64,000 nucleotides of DNA from Chloroflexota bacterium (GCA_026707745.1 JAPOWG010000105.1:1-64000); one strand, 5' to 3'; positions 48,165 to 57,790 are shown, numbered from the stretch's first letter. Notes: generated from the letters alone by a model not told the origin. Numbers and translations are program-made.

Positions 48165-49880
48165 ATGCGTTTCAAGCTAATGATCGTCTTGGCCATGTTT
48201 ATCCTCAGCACCTTGTTTGGTGGCGTAGGAATGGCACAGGACAGCAGTGAAGTCACGATCTTGTATTGGCAGGCATCGTCCATACTGAATCCGTACCTCT
48301 CTGGCGGCACCAAGGATATCGATGCCTCGGCTATCGTCCTTGAACCGCTGGCAAACTGGGCGCCTGATGGCTCCTTGAATCTTCTATTGGCAACCGAGGT
48401 TCCCACGCTGGAAAACGGCGGCATCAGTGAAGACCTGACTTCCATCACCTGGAACCTGCGCGATGACATCGTATGGTCGGATGGCAGTCCCTTCACCGCC
48501 GATGATGTCGTCTTCACCTGGGAATACTGCACCCATCCCGAAGCTGGCTGCGTACAAGGCGATGAGTTCGTCGGCGTCGTCAGTGTGGAAGCGATGGGCA
48601 TGCACCAGGTCACAGTCACCTTTGACGCGCCAAAGCCGAATCCATTCCGCCCCTTCGTTTCGCATATCCAGCCCATCTTGCAAAAAGCGCAATTTGGCGA
48701 TTGCCTGGGCGCGGAGATGTCGGCATGCAGCGAGCAGAACTTCGCTCCCATCGGCACGGGACCCTTCGTTGTAGAGGACTTCCGCCCCAACGATGTCGTC
48801 ACCTACGTCCGCAATGACAATTACCGCGATGCCGATATGGGCAAACCCCACTTCGACCGCGTGATCTTCAAAGGCGGCGGCGATGCCGAATCGGCAGCCC
48901 GCGCTGTGCTGGAGACGGGCGAAGCCGATTACGCCTGGAACTTGCAGATTTCGCCGGTGGTGCTGGACTCGATGGAAGCGGCTGGCAATGGCCAGGTAGT
49001 CGTGGCCTACGGTCAAGCGATAGAAACCATCTGGATCAACGGCACCGATCCCAGCCCGGATAGTCCCAATCGGTCGGTCTGGATGGAGGATGGCTCAAAT
49101 CCGCATCCCTTCCTCAAGAACAAAACCATCCGCCAGGCGATGTCCATGGCCATCGACCGCAACATCATCGCCACGCAGCTCTATGGCCGTTCGGGGAAAG
49201 CGACTTGCAATTTCATCAATTCACCCGCCTCCAATGTCTCACCGAACAACACTTGCGACCAGGACATCGCCGGCGCCAACGCCCTGCTGGACGAAGCGGG
49301 AGTCGTTGACAGTGATGGCGATGGCATTCGCGAGTACGATGGTCATGCCCTGCGCGTCCAGTATCAGACCAGTACCAATGCCGTGCGCCAGAACACGCAG
49401 GCGCTGATCAAGCAATGGTGGGGCGAAATCGGCATCGAGACCGAGTTGAGAAATATCGATGCTGGCGTCTTTTTCGGCGGCGACCCGGCCAGCCCCGATA
49501 CCTACCAGAAGTTCTTCTCCGATGTGGAGATGTACACCACAGGTTCGTCATCCCCGGATATGGAGAGCCTGCTTTCGAACAATCGCTGTGGGCAAGCGCC
49601 AAGACCGGACAACAACTGGACCGGCTCCAACATCATTCGTTTGTGCAATGATGACTACGATACCGCGCTTGACGAATTGAGCCGCACCGCCGGGCAAGAC
49701 GCGCGCGCTGCGATCATCATTCGCCTGAACGACATCCTGGTCCAGGAATTCGCGCTGATTCCGCTGGTGTACCGTTCCTCGGCTTCGTCCGCTTTCGCCA
49801 ATTCACTCGGTGGCGTGGACATCAACGGCTGGGATTCGGAGATGTGGAATATCGAAGACTGGCACCGCGCCGATATGTAA
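48165..49880 (+). CDS. Peptide ABC transporter substrate-binding protein (SBP_bac_5)
   Basis: Signal peptide; ITWNLRDDIVWSDGSPFTADDVVFTWEYC; paralogous to 50040-51767. Confidence 0.93.
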   Translation: MRFKLMIVLAMFILSTLFGGVGMAQDSSEVTILYWQASSILNPYLSGGTKDIDASAIVLEPLANWAPDGSLNLLLATEVPTLENGGISEDLTSITWNLRDDIVWSDGSPFTADDVVFTWEYCTHPEAGCVQGDEFVGVVSVEAMGMHQVTVTFDAPKPNPFRPFVSHIQPILQKAQFGDCLGAEMSACSEQNFAPIGTGPFVVEDFRPNDVVTYVRNDNYRDADMGKPHFDRVIFKGGGDAESAARAVLETGEADYAWNLQISPVVLDSMEAAGNGQVVVAYGQAIETIWINGTDPSPDSPNRSVWMEDGSNPHPFLKNKTIRQAMSMAIDRNIIATQLYGRSGKATCNFINSPASNVSPNNTCDQDIAGANALLDEAGVVDSDGDGIREYDGHALRVQYQTSTNAVRQNTQALIKQWWGEIGIETELRNIDAGVFFGGDPASPDTYQKFFSDVEMYTTGSSSPDMESLLSNNRCGQAPRPDNNWTGSNIIRLCNDDYDTALDELSRTAGQDARAAIIIRLNDILVQEFALIPLVYRSSASSAFANSLGGVDINGWDSEMWNIEDWHRADM

Positions 49881-49907
49881 TCGGATCCGACAATTGAGTT
49901 CGCTTAA

Positions 49908-49936
49908 GGGGCGCGCGCTGGCGCGTCCCTTTTTTG
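49908..49936 (+). terminator. Rho-independent terminator after first peptide SBP gene
   Basis: GGGGCGCG-CGCTGG-CGCGTCCC followed by TTTTTTGTTT. Confidence 0.8.
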
Positions 49937-50039
49937 TTTGGCGACAGCGGCATAAGCGGCTCAAGGCAATTTGGATTTGCTTAAAGGCTGGTTTTATCGG
50001 TATAATCGCCCTGCTTTGCTTTTGTAATGTGTACATTCT

Positions 50040-51767
50040 ATGAGCGAGGAGACTATGAAGACCAAACTTACGCTATTGTTGATAGTAGTTATGGCGCTGT
50101 CGTCCTTTGGCGGCATGTCCATAGCGCAAAGTGAAGATACCGTGAACATCCTGTTCTGGCAGGCGGCTTCGCAGATGAACCCGTACCTCGGCACAGGTAC
50201 GAAAGAGTTCGAGGCGGCCGCGTCCGTTTTGGAACCCCTGGCTCGCTACAACCCGGCGGGAGAAATGGTGCCCTGGCTGGTTGACGAGATTCCGACCGTT
50301 GAAAACGGGGGCGTATCCGAAGATTTGACCACCATCACCTGGACGCTCTCGGAGGGCATCCTCTGGTCCGATGGTTCGCCTTTGACCGCCCATGATGTCG
50401 TGTTCAGTGGCGAATTCTGCCTGCATCCGGAAACGGGCTGCACGGTATTGAGCCAGTTCGACGGCGTCGAATCCATTGAAGCGCTTGACGACATGACGGT
50501 GAAGATCACCTTCAGCGGTCCCAAGCCATTCCCTTATGGTCCCTTTGTTGGTTTCTTGACCCCGATCATTCAGAAGGCGCAATTTGAAGATTGCATCGGC
50601 GCCGCCTCCCTCGAATGCTCGGAAGAGAACTTCGGTCCCATCGGCACCGGGCCCTATGTCGTGGAAGACTTCCGCGTCAACGATGTCGTAACCTATACCG
50701 CCAATCCGAACTTCCGCGAAGAAGGCAAACCCTATTTCAGCCGTCAGGTCTTCAAGGGCGGCGGCGATGCCGAATCGGCGGCTCGCGCCGTTCTGGAAAC
50801 GGGCGAAGCGGATTACGCCTGGAACCTGCAGATTTCTCCCGCGGTCCTTACCGCGATGGAAGCGGCGGGTAACGGCACGGTCATCGCGGGCTACGCCAAC
50901 AATGTGGAACGGCTGATGGTGAACCAGACCAATCCGGATCCCATGCTGGATGCCGATACGCGCTCGGTCTGGATGGAAGACAATGGCAACCCGCACCCCT
51001 TCCTGCATGTGCCGGCGATCTGGCAAGCCATGTCCATGGCGATTGACCGCAATACGATCGCCACGCAGCTCTATGGCGCGGGCGGCGTCGCTACCTGCAA
51101 CGTTATCTCCGGTCCGCCCTCGGTCGCCTCGCCCAACAACGATGCCTGCCTGGTGCAAGACATAGACGGCGCCAACGCGCTGCTTGATGAAGCCGGGATC
51201 ATGGACAGCGATGGCGATGGCATTCGCGAGTACATGGGCATTCCGCTGATGGTTTCCTACCAGACCTCGACCAACGCCGTGCGCCAGAACACGCAGGCAT
51301 TGATCAAACAGTGGTGGAGTGAAATCGGCATCGAGACCGAGTTGCGCAATATCAGCGCTTCGGTCTTCTTCGGCGGCGATGTCGCCAGCCCCGATACCTA
51401 CGCCAAGTTCTACACCGATATCGAGATGTACACCAACGGCTCCAATGGCACCGATATGGAACCTTATCTGGGCAACTGGCGTACAACCGAGATTCCGGGA
51501 CCATGGAACAAGTGGGGCGGCTCCAACGTGCCGCGCTGGTATAGCGAGGAATTTGACGCGCTGCTGGACGAAATGGCGGCCACCGCCTCGGCAGAGGGTC
51601 GCATCGCGCTGACGATTCAGATGAACGATATGCTGGTTCAAAACGGCGTCATGATTCCGCTTGTGTTCCGCGCCAGCGTCTCTGCACATGCCAACTCGAT
51701 CAGCGGCGTTGATATGAACGCCTGGGATTCCGAACTTTGGAATATCGCCGATTGGACGCGCATGTAG
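50040..51767 (+). CDS. Peptide ABC transporter substrate-binding protein (SBP_bac_5)
   Basis: Signal peptide; ITWTLSEGILWSDGSPLTAHDVVFSGEFC; tandem paralog of 48165-49880. Confidence 0.93.
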   Translation: MSEETMKTKLTLLLIVVMALSSFGGMSIAQSEDTVNILFWQAASQMNPYLGTGTKEFEAAASVLEPLARYNPAGEMVPWLVDEIPTVENGGVSEDLTTITWTLSEGILWSDGSPLTAHDVVFSGEFCLHPETGCTVLSQFDGVESIEALDDMTVKITFSGPKPFPYGPFVGFLTPIIQKAQFEDCIGAASLECSEENFGPIGTGPYVVEDFRVNDVVTYTANPNFREEGKPYFSRQVFKGGGDAESAARAVLETGEADYAWNLQISPAVLTAMEAAGNGTVIAGYANNVERLMVNQTNPDPMLDADTRSVWMEDNGNPHPFLHVPAIWQAMSMAIDRNTIATQLYGAGGVATCNVISGPPSVASPNNDACLVQDIDGANALLDEAGIMDSDGDGIREYMGIPLMVSYQTSTNAVRQNTQALIKQWWSEIGIETELRNISASVFFGGDVASPDTYAKFYTDIEMYTNGSNGTDMEPYLGNWRTTEIPGPWNKWGGSNVPRWYSEEFDALLDEMAATASAEGRIALTIQMNDMLVQNGVMIPLVFRASVSAHANSISGVDMNAWDSELWNIADWTRM

Positions 51768-51788
51768 CGCCGTCTATTCTTTGCCCTT

Positions 51789-51817
51789 CCCTCCTTGCGA
51801 GGGAGGGGCTTTTTTTG
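51789..51817 (+). terminator. Rho-independent terminator after second peptide SBP gene
   Basis: CCCTCC-TTGCGA-GGGAGG then GGCTTTTTTT. Confidence 0.8.
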
Positions 51818-51836
51818 AAACACTGTAGCAAATTTT

Positions 51837-52388
51837 ATGCGAACACGCCGGTCATTGCGTTTGAGCGGGTACGATTATAGCCAGAATGGAATCTACTATG
51901 TTACCGTATGCGCGTATCGTCATGCCAACCTGTTCGGAGCAATTGACGCTAGGGCGATGATTCCAAACGCCATCGGCAGGATAATAGACGAGGAGTGGCA
52001 AAGGACTGCGAAGTTGGGCCCTAATGTCGGTTTGGATGTGTTTGTCGTGATGCCCAATCATATACATGGAATTATTGCGATTGTTGGTGAGGACAGGTGC
52101 ACGAATCAGCGAAGCGCGCCGGCCGAATCGGTTATACGGAAGACCGGGAAACTGCAAGCAGGATCACTGGGCGCAATCGTCGGTCGGTTTAAGGGCAGCG
52201 TAACCAAGCGTGTTCGTGAAATGTCAAAACGTCGCGACTTTCCGGTCTGGCAGCGCAACTATTTTGACCATGTCGTCCGAAACGAAAAGTCCCTGCAAGC
52301 CATACGAGAATACATACTGATGAATCCAGCGCGCTGGTCAGAAGATCCGTTCTATTTCGAGAATGATTCGGGTCGTTTGAGGCGTTGA
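51837..52388 (+). mobile_element. REP-associated (RAYT-like) Y1 transposase
   Basis: RRSLRLSGYDYSQNGIYYVTVCAYRHANLFG; VFVVMPNHIHGIIAIV (HxH motif); FPVWQRNYFDHVVRNEKSLQAIREYILMNPARW. Confidence 0.9.
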
Positions 52389-52399
52389 GATCGGAGAGC

Positions 52400-52420
52400 G
52401 GGCGTTTCGGCGAAACGCCC
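52400..52420. repeat. REP-like perfect palindrome just downstream of RAYT transposase
   Basis: GGGCGTTTCG-G-CGAAACGCCC followed by CTAC. Confidence 0.8.
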
Positions 52421-52468
52421 CTACAGAATCCTGTGTGGTTAATCTGTTAAAGTTCTAGGGAGTGTATC

Positions 52469-53482
52469 GTGGGAAAATATGTTATTCGACGCCTCTTGAC
52501 CGCCGTACCAACGATACTTGTTATCAGTTTCATTATTTTTGCGATTCTGGAATTATCCCCCAGCGACCCTACGGGCAATCTCCCCTTGACCATCCCACCC
52601 GAGGTGCGGGCGAAGATCCGCGAAGCATTGGGCGCGGACGATCCCTTCGCCGTCAAGTACGTCAAATGGCTCAATCAGTTTTTCATTGCCGAACCACTAA
52701 ACTTGTTCGAGAAGTCCTTTGGCGTTACCTTGCCGGGTTCAGAGGATCGCACGCGCGTCATCTCCTGGGCCACGCGCGGACCGGTGATCGATATCATCGC
52801 CGAGCGCCTGCCACAGACACTTTGGGTTGTTGGATCATCGTATGTTCTTGGTGTCCTGATCGCGATCCCCGTCGGCGTATTTTCCGCCTACCGGCAATAT
52901 TCCATTTTCGACCAAGTCGGCACCTTCCTGATGATGGTGGGCTTTTCCGTGCCGACATTCTTCACCGGCTTGATGTTCATCATCATTTTCAGCGTCAATT
53001 TGAAGTGGTTCCCATCGGTGTATGACACCACCCTTGTGGTGACGGATATCGAGACGCTGCAGTTGCAGTTGCGGCAGATGTTCATGCCGGTGACGGTTCT
53101 CACGCTGTACACCACGGCGCAGATGAGCCGCTACACGCGCGCCTCGACCTTGGAAAACTTGCAACAAGACTATATCCGAACCGCTCGTTCCAAGGGCTTG
53201 AACGAACGGGTGGTCGTGAGTCGCCATGCCGTGCGCAACAGCTTGATACCGGTGGTCACGCTGATCGCGCTGGGCATCCCGGGCATCTTCGCCGGCGCGC
53301 TGATTACCGAGCAGATTTTCCGCGTCAACGGCATCGGCCAGTATTTGATCATCGCCATTCAAGGCGGCGATTTGCCCACTGTGCAAACCGTGACCTTCAT
53401 CTTCGCGGTTCTGGTGGTGCTCTTTAATATCGTCGCCGATGTGCTTTACGGGATTCTCGACCCCCGCGTGACTTATTCGTAG
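52469..53482 (+). CDS. Peptide ABC transporter permease (DppB-like)
   Basis: MGKYVIRRLLTAVPTILVISFIIF; YIRTARSKGLNERVVVSRHAVRNSLIPVVTLIALGIPGIFAGALITEQIF. Confidence 0.95.
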   Translation: MGKYVIRRLLTAVPTILVISFIIFAILELSPSDPTGNLPLTIPPEVRAKIREALGADDPFAVKYVKWLNQFFIAEPLNLFEKSFGVTLPGSEDRTRVISWATRGPVIDIIAERLPQTLWVVGSSYVLGVLIAIPVGVFSAYRQYSIFDQVGTFLMMVGFSVPTFFTGLMFIIIFSVNLKWFPSVYDTTLVVTDIETLQLQLRQMFMPVTVLTLYTTAQMSRYTRASTLENLQQDYIRTARSKGLNERVVVSRHAVRNSLIPVVTLIALGIPGIFAGALITEQIFRVNGIGQYLIIAIQGGDLPTVQTVTFIFAVLVVLFNIVADVLYGILDPRVTYS

Positions 53483-53504
53483 ATCTTATTGATTGGCTGA
53501 AACC

Positions 53505-54431
53505 ATGACAGCAGTGGCAAAGGCGAAACCCAAGAACCTGGAAGATACCGAATTACAAGCGCGGACCTTCGTCGGCGACGCCTGGCGGCAGTTTCGCCGG
53601 CATCGCCTGGCGATGATCGCGATCGGCGTCTTGGCGGTCATCATCATCGGCGTGGCGATTGGCCCGCTGTTTTGGACGCTGGATCCGGAGTACATTGACA
53701 TCGTCGCCGCCTATCAACTGTCGTCGCCGGAACATCCCTGGGGCACGGACAGCCTGGGCCGCGATACGCTGGCGCGCGCCCTGCAGGGCGGGCGCGTCTC
53801 ACTGATGATCGGCATTTCCGCCATGCTGGTATCGATCACCATCGGCACGGTCGTCGGTTTGATGGCGGGTTATTTCCGACGCCTCGACAACCCACTGATG
53901 CGCCTGACGGATATCTTTATCGCTCTGCCGCAATTGCCCCTGCTGCTGGTGCTGATGATGCTCTTCCGCGAACCCTTGAAAGCGGCATTTGGCGTCGAGG
54001 GAGGCGTCTTCCTGCTGATGGTATCGGTCATCGGCGGCTTGCAATGGATGCCCACGGCGCGGCTGGTGCGCGGCGAGGTGCTGACCGTGAAGTCGCGCGA
54101 ATTCATCACCGCCGCGGACGCCCTGGGCTCGCAAGACGGACGCATATTGCGCTGGCATATCTTGCCCAACGTGATGAGCCCGGTCATCGTGGCGGCGACC
54201 TTCAGCATCGCCAGCGCGATCATCACAGAATCGGCGCTGTCCTTCCTTGGTTTGGGCTTCCCGCCGGATTTCCCCACCTGGGGGCGCCTGCTATTCGATG
54301 GCAAAGACTATCTGACGATCACCTGGACGCTGGTATTCTGGCCCGGCATGTTGATCTCGATGACGGTGCTTTGTGTGAACTTCATCGGCGACGGACTGCG
54401 GGACGCGCTGGATCCGCGGTTGCGGAAGTAA
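53505..54431 (+). CDS. Peptide ABC transporter permease (DppC-like)
   Basis: HPWGTDSLGRDTLARALQGGRVSL; EFITAADALGSQDGRILRWHILPNVMSPVIV; ESALSFLGLGFPPDFPTWG. Confidence 0.95.
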   Translation: MTAVAKAKPKNLEDTELQARTFVGDAWRQFRRHRLAMIAIGVLAVIIIGVAIGPLFWTLDPEYIDIVAAYQLSSPEHPWGTDSLGRDTLARALQGGRVSLMIGISAMLVSITIGTVVGLMAGYFRRLDNPLMRLTDIFIALPQLPLLLVLMMLFREPLKAAFGVEGGVFLLMVSVIGGLQWMPTARLVRGEVLTVKSREFITAADALGSQDGRILRWHILPNVMSPVIVAATFSIASAIITESALSFLGLGFPPDFPTWGRLLFDGKDYLTITWTLVFWPGMLISMTVLCVNFIGDGLRDALDPRLRK

Positions 54432-54456
54432 GCCAGCGATATTGAGAAAACTGCAA

Positions 54457-54486
54457 GAGCGGGTAGGCACCCCGCTCTTTTTTGTT
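54457..54486 (+). terminator. Rho-independent terminator after permease operon
   Basis: AGAGCGGG-TAGGCAC-CCCGCTCT then TTTTTGTTT. Confidence 0.82.
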
Positions 54487-54555
54487 TGGGATCATATCTT
54501 GATATAATGCCCTTTGAATCATCCAAGCGCCGACCTGTTCTAGCGAGGTGTGACC

Positions 54556-55134
54556 ATGCCCTACATCAAGCAAATCACCCTAGACCACGCCACCGGCCTG
54601 GTGAAAAAAGAACTGGAAAAGGCGGTCAAGCGCGCCGGACGCGTCTGGAACATCGTGGCTATCATGTCGCTGAACGGGCGCGTCATGAAAGCCTCCATGG
54701 AGATGTACGGCGCGACCATGTTCGCCGAATCGCCCCTGTCGCGGCAACAGCGGGAGATGCTGGCGGTGGTCGTCAGTGTAGCCAACGGCTGCGTCTACTG
54801 AATTCAGTCACACGCGCATGACCTCCGTGCCGAGGTCAAGGGATTCGAAAGCGAAGCTGAAGCCGATGCCTTTGTACACGCAATCGCTCGCGATTGGCGG
54901 ACGGCGCGGCTGAACGCCATGGATAGCGCGCTATGCGCCTATGCGGAAAAACTGACCTCTCATCCAACTGAGATGACAGTGGCGGACGTGGGCGCCCTGC
55001 GCCAAGCCGGTTTGGACGATGTCGCCATTCACGATGCCACGCAAATAGTCGCTTATTTCAATTACATCAACCGCGTTGCCGACGCATTGGGGGTCGAACG
55101 GGAAGACTTCATTCAACCCTGGGGCGTGCTCTAA
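54556..55134 (+). CDS. AhpD-like/peroxidase-related selenoprotein; in-frame UGA (54799-54801) predicted to encode selenocysteine (CxxU)
   Basis: ORFs 54550-54801 and 54919-55134 share a frame; sequence between is stop-free: ...REMLAVVVSVANGCVY-U-IQSHAHDLRAEVKGFESEAEADAFVHAIARDWRTARLNAMDSALCAYAEKLTSHPTEMTVADVGALRQAGLDDVAIHDATQIVAYFNYINRVADALGVEREDFIQPWGVL. UGA replaces the second Cys of the family NGCxYCxxHH motif. Confidence 0.9.
54800..54846 (+). promoter_or_regulatory. Candidate bacterial SECIS element
   Basis: Apical stem TGACCTC (54819-54825)/GAGGTCA (54832-54838), loop CGTGCC with G at loop position 2, 24 nt between UGA and loop; possible lower stem GAATTC/GGATTC (54800-54805/54841-54846). 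Confidence 0.75.
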
Positions 55135-55416
55135 ACGCGGGCTACCGTTACCGAAAACGATACACTTGTATACTTTGATTCCGAGATATTCCGGCGACCG
55201 AGACCCGCCTTGCCCAGCTACGGTTGATAACTGTGCTGCCAACCGCCTCTCCCTTGTCTTGGGTATTTTGTAACAACAAGATGAGTAGAAGTAGAGAAAC
55301 CGTAGCAATACTTGCGCGGATAGGGATTTATGCGCTATAGTATATCATATTTTGCATAATGTCTGGCCGTCGTGGAAGTGACTCAAGTGGCGAATGCCTG
55401 ATTGGTGAGATCAGCT

Positions 55417-55770
55417 ATGGCAATTACTGTGCGCTGGAAAGACCAAGAACGGACTTGCATCGAGACTCACTTTGATGATCCATGGACCTTGGAAGACTTC
55501 ATCGAGGCGCGCAAAAGATGGTACCGTATGATTAAATCCGTTGATTACCGGGTGCCGATCTTGTTGGATATGAACGAGACCTTCCAACCGCCTAAAGGGA
55601 TCTTGCGACACTTTTCGGCCATTCACCGCGCGCCGCATCCCCGACAAGGCCACATTTACATTTGTGGCATGAATCCCGAGTACAATAAACTGCGCGATCA
55701 TATGGTCGAGGGGGTTGTCGACCCGGTAAAGGCGGTAAAATTCGTCGAATCTTCCGAAATCCCGGTCTGA
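55417..55770 (+). CDS. Hypothetical protein (SpoIIAA/STAS-like size and composition, family not assigned)
   Basis: MAITVRWKDQERTCIETHFDDPWTLEDFIEARKRWYRMI...; start trimmed from ORF 55402. Confidence 0.5.
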   Translation: MAITVRWKDQERTCIETHFDDPWTLEDFIEARKRWYRMIKSVDYRVPILLDMNETFQPPKGILRHFSAIHRAPHPRQGHIYICGMNPEYNKLRDHMVEGVVDPVKAVKFVESSEIPV

Positions 55771-55953
55771 TACATCGGGGACCTCGATAGACCACCACGC
55801 TAAGCACAACTGACGACGTGAAGAAGATCCCTGGCGCAATGCTGCATATCGCCGGCTTGCGTGCTGCCTGCGGTTTTGCGCAAGAATCAGAGTGTTTTGC
55901 CACTTCATCTCGACTATGATGTGTTCATCAACGCCGAGCAGGGGGACACGAAG

Positions 55954-56844
55954 ATGAAACGTGAGCGAGACATGGCAAATGATACGGACTTGGTGGCGCG
56001 GGTCTGCGCGTATTTGCAAGAGGCTCATCCTCAATCACTGCGACTGCAGGATTTGGGCCGCCAGTTCCACATCAGCCCTTATCATCTGCAGCGGCTATTC
56101 AAAGCGGCGACCGGCGTATCGCCCCGCGAGTTTGCCGCCAGCCTGCGGCTGGAAGATTTCAAAACGCGGGTACAAGGTGGCGAAAGCATTACAGATGCCA
56201 TTTACTCGGTCGGATACAGTTCTTCCAGCCGGCTCTATGAAAACAGCGACGAAAAACTAGGTATGGCGCCTTCCACATACCGCAAGCGCGGGCAGGGCAT
56301 GACCATTTTCTTCAGCGTGGTGCCATGCCCCTTGGGTCAATTGCTGGTAGCCGTGACTGAGCGCGGCATCTGCAAGCTCAGTCTGGGTGATCAATCCGAC
56401 GAACTGGTCGCCGACCTGTCGAGTGAATTCGAGCGCGCCGAGCGCGTTCGCGATGACGAAGGCGTCGGGTACTGGGTAGAAAAGATCATCGCCTATCTCG
56501 AAGGCTGGCAACCACATCTTGATCTGCCGCTCGACTTGCGCGCGACCGCCTTTCAATTGAGAGTCTGGCAACAGCTACAAGCCATCCCCGTCGGCGAAAC
56601 CCGCACTTATAGCGATATTGCCGCCGCCATCGGTCAACCGACCGCAAGTCGAGCAGTTGCCAATGCCTGCGCCGGCAATCCGGTAGCCCTGGTCATCCCT
56701 TGTCACCGCATCATTCGCAAGGACAAGAGCTTGGGCGGCTATCGCTGGGGTATTGAACGCAAGCACATGCTGCTGCAAAACGAGAAGCGCTACGCGGAGT
56801 CCAGGTCCGGGGACCAGGTTAGGCCTGCGAAAAACCGCCTGTAG
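55954..56844 (+). CDS. AraC-type HTH fused to methylated-DNA-[protein]-cysteine S-methyltransferase (Ada-like, no zinc/Ada N-domain)
   Basis: LQDLGRQFHISPYHLQRLFKAATGVSPREFAASLRLEDFK HTH; C-terminal GETRTYSDIAAAIGQPTASRAVANACAGNPVALVIPCHRIIRKDKSLGGYRWGIERKHMLL. Confidence 0.92.
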   Translation: MKRERDMANDTDLVARVCAYLQEAHPQSLRLQDLGRQFHISPYHLQRLFKAATGVSPREFAASLRLEDFKTRVQGGESITDAIYSVGYSSSSRLYENSDEKLGMAPSTYRKRGQGMTIFFSVVPCPLGQLLVAVTERGICKLSLGDQSDELVADLSSEFERAERVRDDEGVGYWVEKIIAYLEGWQPHLDLPLDLRATAFQLRVWQQLQAIPVGETRTYSDIAAAIGQPTASRAVANACAGNPVALVIPCHRIIRKDKSLGGYRWGIERKHMLLQNEKRYAESRSGDQVRPAKNRL

Positions 56845-56962
56845 CGCCACGTTTTCCGCAAAGCCGATGCGATGGCCCGCGACCGAGGCATTCGCACCCT
56901 CGCGCGGAATCAGAGAAATTGTTGTACTATTACTGGTGTATTAAGGATCTCCGGGAGGTAGC

Positions 56963-57643
56963 ATGTCCATCCGAAATCTCCATATTCTAATACTCGTCAG
57001 CGTCGCCTATGTCGCCGCGCAGATGGTCGCCGATATTTCCAATATGCGGGACCTGACGCTCTTCGGTTTGAGCGTCAGCGCTTTTTCCATCGCTTATCCG
57101 CTGACTTTCACCTTGCGCGATATGGCGCACAAGCTTGCCGGTCCCTATGTGGCGCGAACGCTTATCATCGCCGCCGCCGTCATCTACCTGGTAGTGCAAG
57201 CCTTTTTCACTATTGTTTCCAATTTGCCGCCTGAAATGACGCCTGACGAACAAATCGCGCTGGGTCAGTTGCTGACACCGGAATGGCGCTTCCTGATGGC
57301 GGCGGTTTTGGCGTCGGTATTGTCGCAATTGGTCGACACCGAAGTTTATACGCGCTGGATTGATCGCTTCGGTCGAGAGCATCAGTGGGGCCGCGTCCTC
57401 GTCAGCAACGCGATCGGCATCCCGCTCGATCGAATTCTTTTTTTGGTACTGGCCTTTGCCGGCACGATGTCGACCGAGGGCATGGTGGAAGCCTTCATTG
57501 GCACGACCATCGTTCGCCTCGTTTTTGGCGTGATATCGATACCGGGCATCTATCTGGTCGAGGAACACTCCGAGGACTGGATCCACATCACCGAAATCCG
57601 CCATACCGATCCGCCTTCATTCGCGCGATCAAAGGGCGAATAG
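56963..57643 (+). CDS. VUT family queuosine precursor transporter (YhhQ/QueT-type)
   Basis: AQMVADISNMRDLTLFGLSVSAFSIAYPLTFTLRDMAHKLAG; SQLVDTEVYTRWIDRF...VLVSNAIGIPLDRILFL. Confidence 0.85.
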   Translation: MSIRNLHILILVSVAYVAAQMVADISNMRDLTLFGLSVSAFSIAYPLTFTLRDMAHKLAGPYVARTLIIAAAVIYLVVQAFFTIVSNLPPEMTPDEQIALGQLLTPEWRFLMAAVLASVLSQLVDTEVYTRWIDRFGREHQWGRVLVSNAIGIPLDRILFLVLAFAGTMSTEGMVEAFIGTTIVRLVFGVISIPGIYLVEEHSEDWIHITEIRHTDPPSFARSKGE

Positions 57644-57790
57644 ACCTGCGGCTCACGGAGATAGCGAACTGACGTCTCCGAGAGATGCGAACCTGGCGTG
57701 ATGATCGCGTCGATGCCGGGCCTATACCTGGTCAAGGAGCGGCCCTAAGGACGACCAAGCAGGGGTAGCGGCACCTAGGCGTCATTTCTG

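Noticed and set aside
50073-51689. Minus ORF of 538 aa
   Set aside because: Antisense to the peptide SBP; no family motifs.
54550-54801. Treating the AhpD-like ORF as a simple truncated pseudogene
   Set aside because: The same frame stays open and family-like for 333 more nt after the TGA, the TGA sits at the redox Cys, and a tRNA-Sec and SECIS-like hairpin are present. A sequencing error remains possible and should be checked.
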